In this document: one piece after another, positions 31,133 to 34,289 of the stretch
Position numbering within the stretch: position 1 is the stretch's first letter
Layout of the letters: every line of letters starts with the position of its first letter
From: an uncultured Collinsella sp.
GTDB taxonomy: Bacteria; Actinomycetota; Coriobacteriia; Coriobacteriales; Coriobacteriaceae
Length of the DNA stretch: 34,289 nucleotides
Direction of reading: 5' to 3'
Assembly: GCA_934654605.1 (NCBI GenBank)
Contig: CAKUGH010000013.1
Location: 1 to 34,289, forward strand
Notes under the pieces: model-generated
What the model was told of the DNA's origin: nothing
The model's database searches: none
The model's input: the letters and a program-made list of their open reading frames with translations, nothing else
Program-made: the position numbers and the translations under genes

Positions 31133-31405
31133 CTAGGCAACCTTAGCTCCTCCGCTTGCGGCATACCGATATAGAAGATGGGCATTGTTGCTCAGAAAAG
31201 TCTCGAAGCCTCGCTTTTCCTCGTCTGTAAAGCGCCCCTCCCACATGGTCCAATTGTAAGAAGGCAGCTCGCAGCGTGCGGAGTCGAAGCCCTCTGCCGT
31301 CGGTCGCTCAAAATGCACAATAACCTTTTCGATGTCGCCATCGACAATCAGGTCAGAATGGACGACCTCAGTGCCGTCTTCGAATGTCATATACGGATAC
31401 ATCAT
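31133..31405 (-). CDS. 90-residue protein of unknown function
   Basis: A small soluble protein with a strong GAGGTGG five bases before ATG 31405 (MMYPYMTFEDGTEV). It is acidic, with no signal or membrane segment: an N-terminal beta-like half (EVVHSDLIVDGDIEKVIVHF) and a helical C-terminal half (DEEKRGFETFLSNNAHLLYR). A longer frame reaching 31951 overlaps the opposite gene and is rejected. It is divergent from the two-span protein gene at 31577 and upstream of nadE. I do not recognise a family. Confidence 0.7.
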   Translation of the reverse strand: MMYPYMTFEDGTEVVHSDLIVDGDIEKVIVHFERPTAEGFDSARCELPSYNWTMWEGRFTDEEKRGFETFLSNNAHLLYRYAASGGAKVA

Positions 31406-31576
31406 GGCAACCACCTCGCAATCGTTTATCCAGTTTAGCATCAAGCGCTCACGCCAAAAACGGTGTGTGCCCTTGATAACTTGATGGTATCTGACAAACG
31501 ACATATGCGTTTCACATTGAATGGGTACCCTGATGGCTGCATGAAACGAAGCAGATTTACACCGGGAGGACCCCGT

Positions 31577-32527
31577 ATGACGACTAAGTACACCGATGCG
31601 CCACGCACGCGCGTCATGACGCCGGCGTCTCTGAACAACGGTGTTCACGAGAACCATTCCATCGGCCAGACCATGGCTATCGCGCCCAAAAAAGGCCTGT
31701 TCGATGATATTTCCATTCCCCAGATCATCGCCGGTGCCGCAGCTGCGGCCACAAGCGTTGCGCTGGCCTCCAAGATTGGCATCGCCGGCTCGGTGATTGG
31801 TGCCGCCGTGAGCTCGGTCATCACCGTCGTGTCTTCGCAGGTCTATCGCCACTTTATCTCCGCCAGCGCCGAGGCTATCAAAGGAACGCACGCCGCCGTC
31901 GACTACCCCGCCGGCGCCTATGAACCCGTCGAGTCCAATGCCAACGAGCACCTAGGCGGTGCCGCGACCACACAGGAGATGCGTCAGGTTGCGGGACGCG
32001 CGACCACGGCCCGCGTTGCCCCCAACAGCTTGCGCGCCAAGGCCGCGGCAGAGCGCAGCCAAACGCAAAAGAAGGTCATCATCTTCTCGGTCGCGATTGC
32101 AATCGTTGCGGTCATCGCCTGCGCCGGCGCCATCCTTATCACCACTGCCGGCGAGGGTTTGGGCGCGCGCCCCGAACCGATCCTTTCATCGCGCACGACC
32201 GAAAGCGATGCAAATGGCAACGACCAGTCGCAGGACCAGCAGGCACAGTCGGGTGAAACGCAGGACAGCTCCGCGTCCGCCGACTCGTCCTCAAATACTC
32301 AGGATCAGCAGGGCACCGATTCCTCTACGGCCAGTAGCGGCACGCAGTCCGGCACAACTGACTCAAGCCAGACGACCGACGGCTCGCAGCCGAGCACGGG
32401 CGACCAGACGAGCGGCAACACATCGGGGGCAGGTACGACCGACAGCGGCAACACCAGCAGCTCAAGCGGCACCGCATCCGGCACGACGTCTGATAGCTCG
32501 AGCCAGGGCACTACATCGGGCAACTAG
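31577..32527 (+). CDS. Two-span membrane protein with long Ser/Thr/Gln/Gly tail
   Basis: A 316-residue protein with GGGAGGACC upstream of ATG 31577. Residues 1-45 are polar, followed by an Ala-rich hydrophobic region (about 46-85), a linker with charged and Thr-rich residues, a second strong membrane span (about 165-190, VIIFSVAIAIVAVIACAGAI) and a roughly 120-residue tail made almost only of Ser, Thr, Gly, Gln and Asp. The tail has no sorting signal and looks like an extracytoplasmic, possibly glycosylated stalk. I do not recognise a family. Confidence 0.72.
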   Translation: MTTKYTDAPRTRVMTPASLNNGVHENHSIGQTMAIAPKKGLFDDISIPQIIAGAAAAATSVALASKIGIAGSVIGAAVSSVITVVSSQVYRHFISASAEAIKGTHAAVDYPAGAYEPVESNANEHLGGAATTQEMRQVAGRATTARVAPNSLRAKAAAERSQTQKKVIIFSVAIAIVAVIACAGAILITTAGEGLGARPEPILSSRTTESDANGNDQSQDQQAQSGETQDSSASADSSSNTQDQQGTDSSTASSGTQSGTTDSSQTTDGSQPSTGDQTSGNTSGAGTTDSGNTSSSSGTASGTTSDSSSQGTTSGN

Positions 32528-32560
32528 ACGCTCCACTCCACTGATAGACGACCTGCATAG

Positions 32561-32593
32561 CGGGCGCGAATCGACTACGGTTCGCGCCCGTTT
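32561..32593 (+). terminator. Hairpin terminator after the two-span protein
   Basis: CGGGCGCGAA (32561-32570) and TTCGCGCCCG (32581-32590) form a 10-bp perfect stem around a 10-base loop, followed by TTTGCC. The T tract is short, so termination may be partial. Confidence 0.65.
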
Positions 32594-32664
32594 GCCTTAG
32601 GCGCCGTCATGGCAAACCCCGGGCGATGGTAAGATGCTCTACGTGTGTAAAGAGGAGATTTGCC

Positions 32665-33969
32665 ATGAGCAAGACAATAGTTAAGCCCACGCTTTCGCTG
32701 GGCAACCACATCTATCTGTATCGCCTGCTGCGCGACGCAATTGGATGCGGTAAGCAAACGTTTATGACGCAGGTCGAGGAAGCGCTCGCCGCCGGCGATA
32801 TGGCCGCCTACGACCTGGGTTTTGAGTCCACGCGCGAATTGCTCGAGGAGCTCGACGACTGCATTAAGCTGACCGTCTTTAAGGGCGGCCGCCTGTATGC
32901 CACCGTCATCGCCAACGAGGCCTGGGATGCCGCCCTTGCCAAGGGTGAAGACAAGCCCAAGGCTACCAAGGGTGCCAAGCAGTCCTACAAAAAGAAGAAG
33001 CGCGGCGAAAAGGACCTCAAGGCCGTGCGCCCCAAGCACGTTAAGCGTCCCGAGCCCGAGCCCAAGGCCGCGCCGGAGCCCGAGGTCGAATCCGTCGTGG
33101 GGACGGCAGTCGAAGCCGAGGACGTGACTGCCCCGGCGACCTGTTCCGAAGTTGCCACCGAGCAGGAAATGATTGCCGAGCAGAATGCCGAATTCGTTGA
33201 TGAGGACAGCGAGGCTCTCGAGTCGGTAACCGAAGAGGCCACCCGCCAACCCGAGACGCCCGTATTCCAAAACAGTGATGTCTTTGGCGACGGCATCGAG
33301 GACAGCGAGGCAAACGAGCCTGCTGAGCAGGACGTTGCCGAAGCAAAGCCGGAGCCCGGAACGCCCCAGCCCGCTATCTCACTCACCGTGGTCTACGACC
33401 CAGAGAACGCCAACGCCGGCATCACCACCATGGAGTCCACGCCGGTCGAGGCAAAGCCGAGCGCTGATACCGAAGTGAGCTCACAGAACGAAACGCAGGC
33501 CCAGGCAGAAGCCCCTGATGCTCCTGTCGCTAACGTGCACGAGGACGCCGAAGTCGAACCGAAATCTGTGCCCGAGCCCTCCCCCGAACCCGTTGCCGAG
33601 CCCGCTCGTGTTCAGGACGGCGCGCCCGCTACGCCCGCGCCGGCACCCATGCCCGCGCCTGCAGCGTCAGCCATCCCCGAGGACTTCCCCGTTGACTTTG
33701 CGACCGAAGTCTTCTGCCCCGGCCCGCTCCTGCACCAGCTGTCGACCTATCTCCCCTACGGCGCCGACACACTCGGCATCGTCGGCGAGTACTACTGGAT
33801 CGCCCGCGAACGCGGCACCATCGAGGCCGTACGCAACCGCGCAAGCTTCCCGCTGCGCTACACGCAGGCCGGCGAACGCCGCGAAGTGACCGTTCGCATC
33901 CGCCGCAACACCACCGGCGGTCTCGGCGCCACCTGGACCATCGATAAAGTCGAGGAACCCGAGCAGTAA
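32665..33969 (+). CDS. 434-residue protein with conserved ends and acidic Pro/Glu linker
   Basis: The start at 32665 (MSKTIVKPTLSLGNHIYLYR) has AGAGGAG seven bases upstream; a 13-codon longer frame is unlikely. Residues about 1-95 form a compact folded domain with KGGRLYATVI near its end. A basic patch (YKKKKRGEKDLK, about 113-124) and a long acidic, Pro/Ala/Glu-rich linker (about 130-345) follow. A C-terminal domain (about 350-434) contains CPGPLLHQLSTYLPYG and YYWIARERGTIEAV, then VTVRIRRNTTGGLG. The two ends resemble short tandem Coriobacteria proteins of unknown function. A cytoplasmic location is likely (no signal, no membrane span). The role is unknown. Confidence 0.75.
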   Translation: MSKTIVKPTLSLGNHIYLYRLLRDAIGCGKQTFMTQVEEALAAGDMAAYDLGFESTRELLEELDDCIKLTVFKGGRLYATVIANEAWDAALAKGEDKPKATKGAKQSYKKKKRGEKDLKAVRPKHVKRPEPEPKAAPEPEVESVVGTAVEAEDVTAPATCSEVATEQEMIAEQNAEFVDEDSEALESVTEEATRQPETPVFQNSDVFGDGIEDSEANEPAEQDVAEAKPEPGTPQPAISLTVVYDPENANAGITTMESTPVEAKPSADTEVSSQNETQAQAEAPDAPVANVHEDAEVEPKSVPEPSPEPVAEPARVQDGAPATPAPAPMPAPAASAIPEDFPVDFATEVFCPGPLLHQLSTYLPYGADTLGIVGEYYWIARERGTIEAVRNRASFPLRYTQAGERREVTVRIRRNTTGGLGATWTIDKVEEPEQ

Positions 33970-33974
33970 CGACA

Positions 33975-34011
33975 AACGGCTCAAATCCAAACCCGGATTT
34001 GAGCCGTTTTA
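33975..34011 (+). terminator. Strong terminator after the 434-residue protein
   Basis: AACGGCTCAAATCC (33975-33988) and GGATTTGAGCCGTT (33995-34008) form a perfect 14-bp stem with a six-base loop, then TTTT. It ends the transcript. Confidence 0.9.
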
Positions 34012-34037
34012 TTGTGCATTAAGCAGAGGATACAGAG

Positions 34038-34286
34038 TTACAGATATTTCAGTAATGAATCATAGCGGCATCGCGTGGGACGACACAGCTTGCCATTGTC
34101 TACAGGGGCTGTTCTGCACCTCCTATTGAGGAGAATACTATGCCGCTGAACATCGGACGATGAGAAAAGCTCCATTTTTTTCACAAACAGGGTAAGCGCG
34201 CTCTCAGAGTCGGCCAAGGTTTCGGCTCTGGCATTATCAGCGTGGCAAATTTTACGCACCGTATACCGGAATACCCTTCCGATCAT
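34038..34286 (-). CDS. Possible 82-codon gene at the right edge (uncertain)
   Basis: A minus-strand frame that is open at the window edge, so it could be the C-terminal part of a longer gene or a chance frame. The reading is basic and Cys-containing near the end (NRRCRTAPVDNGKLCRPTRC) and begins MIGRVFRYTVRK at 34286. No ribosome binding site can be judged because the edge cuts it. The region has lower GC than its surroundings. A palindromic CTCCT/AGGAG pair lies inside the frame (around 34120-34135). No family is recognised. Confidence 0.25.
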   Translation of the reverse strand: MIGRVFRYTVRKICHADNARAETLADSESALTLFVKKMELFSSSDVQRHSILLNRRCRTAPVDNGKLCRPTRCRYDSLLKYL

Positions 34287-34289
34287 GTC

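Noticed and set aside
31406..31951. N-terminal extension of the 90-residue minus-strand gene
   Set aside because: It overlaps the start of the opposite gene, and the strong RBS is at 31405.
34060..34160. Short Cys-containing plus-strand peptides near the right edge
   Set aside because: Very short frames; the first has no RBS, and the second (seven codons after GAGGAG at 34129) is too short to support as a gene.

Overview
The window looks like a chromosomal core segment of a Coriobacteriia-type actinobacterium, probably Collinsella or a close relative. The reasons are its high GC, actinobacterial-style gene repertoire, acetylase-type diaminopimelate genes, a D-aspartate ligase/racemase pair and a group I ECF transporter. 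This placement is inference, because no rRNA or marker gene is present. I see no tRNA, rRNA, CRISPR array, transposase or phage gene.

Layout, left to right. (1) Minus strand: the start of a YugP-type zinc metallopeptidase (cut by the window edge) behind RNase D. (2) Plus strand: a diacylglycerol-kinase-family lipid kinase, a 30-residue membrane peptide, then a secreted, C-terminally anchored C69 dipeptidase. (3) 4837-9067 plus: a complete ECF transporter cassette. It is preceded by a leader peptide with three consecutive Trp codons and an intrinsic terminator, which is a classical trp-type attenuator. It has two paralogous TrpP-like S components, a fused double ATPase and the EcfT protein. 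(4) Minus: D-aspartate ligase followed by an Asp/Glu racemase (peptidoglycan cross-bridge). (5) Plus: a MOSC protein and a secreted coiled-coil/lysozyme-like wall protein. (6) Minus: a lipoprotein, an HTH protein and a membrane Ser/Thr kinase that look like one operon, then an MFS pump, a small membrane protein and an orphan HigA. (7) An M20 deacylase (minus) divergent from a lysine-riboswitch operon (plus): a single in-frame lysA-dapA fusion, dapB and dapH. (8) Minus: NdpA-like nucleoid protein, a DUF2974 alpha/beta hydrolase bracketed by two REP-like palindromes, L-lactate dehydrogenase, a class I aminotransferase, glutamine-dependent NAD synthetase and a small unknown protein. (9) Plus: two Coriobacteria-like proteins of unknown function.

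How the genes work together. Two amino-acid-responsive RNA devices control two modules: Trp attenuation in front of a transporter, and a lysine riboswitch in front of lysine biosynthesis. The dap genes with DapH point to the N-acetyl branch of the DAP pathway. The neighbouring M20 enzyme and the class I aminotransferase are candidates for its deacetylase and aminotransferase steps. Several intergenic spaces carry long GGGGTC/GGGAC-cored palindromes of REP type. The most unusual items are the lysA-dapA fusion with an internal ribosome binding site, the Trp-codon leader on an ECF operon with a long inverted repeat around its terminator, and the lipoprotein-HTH-kinase operon whose ribosome binding site lies inside a perfect 14-bp inverted repeat.
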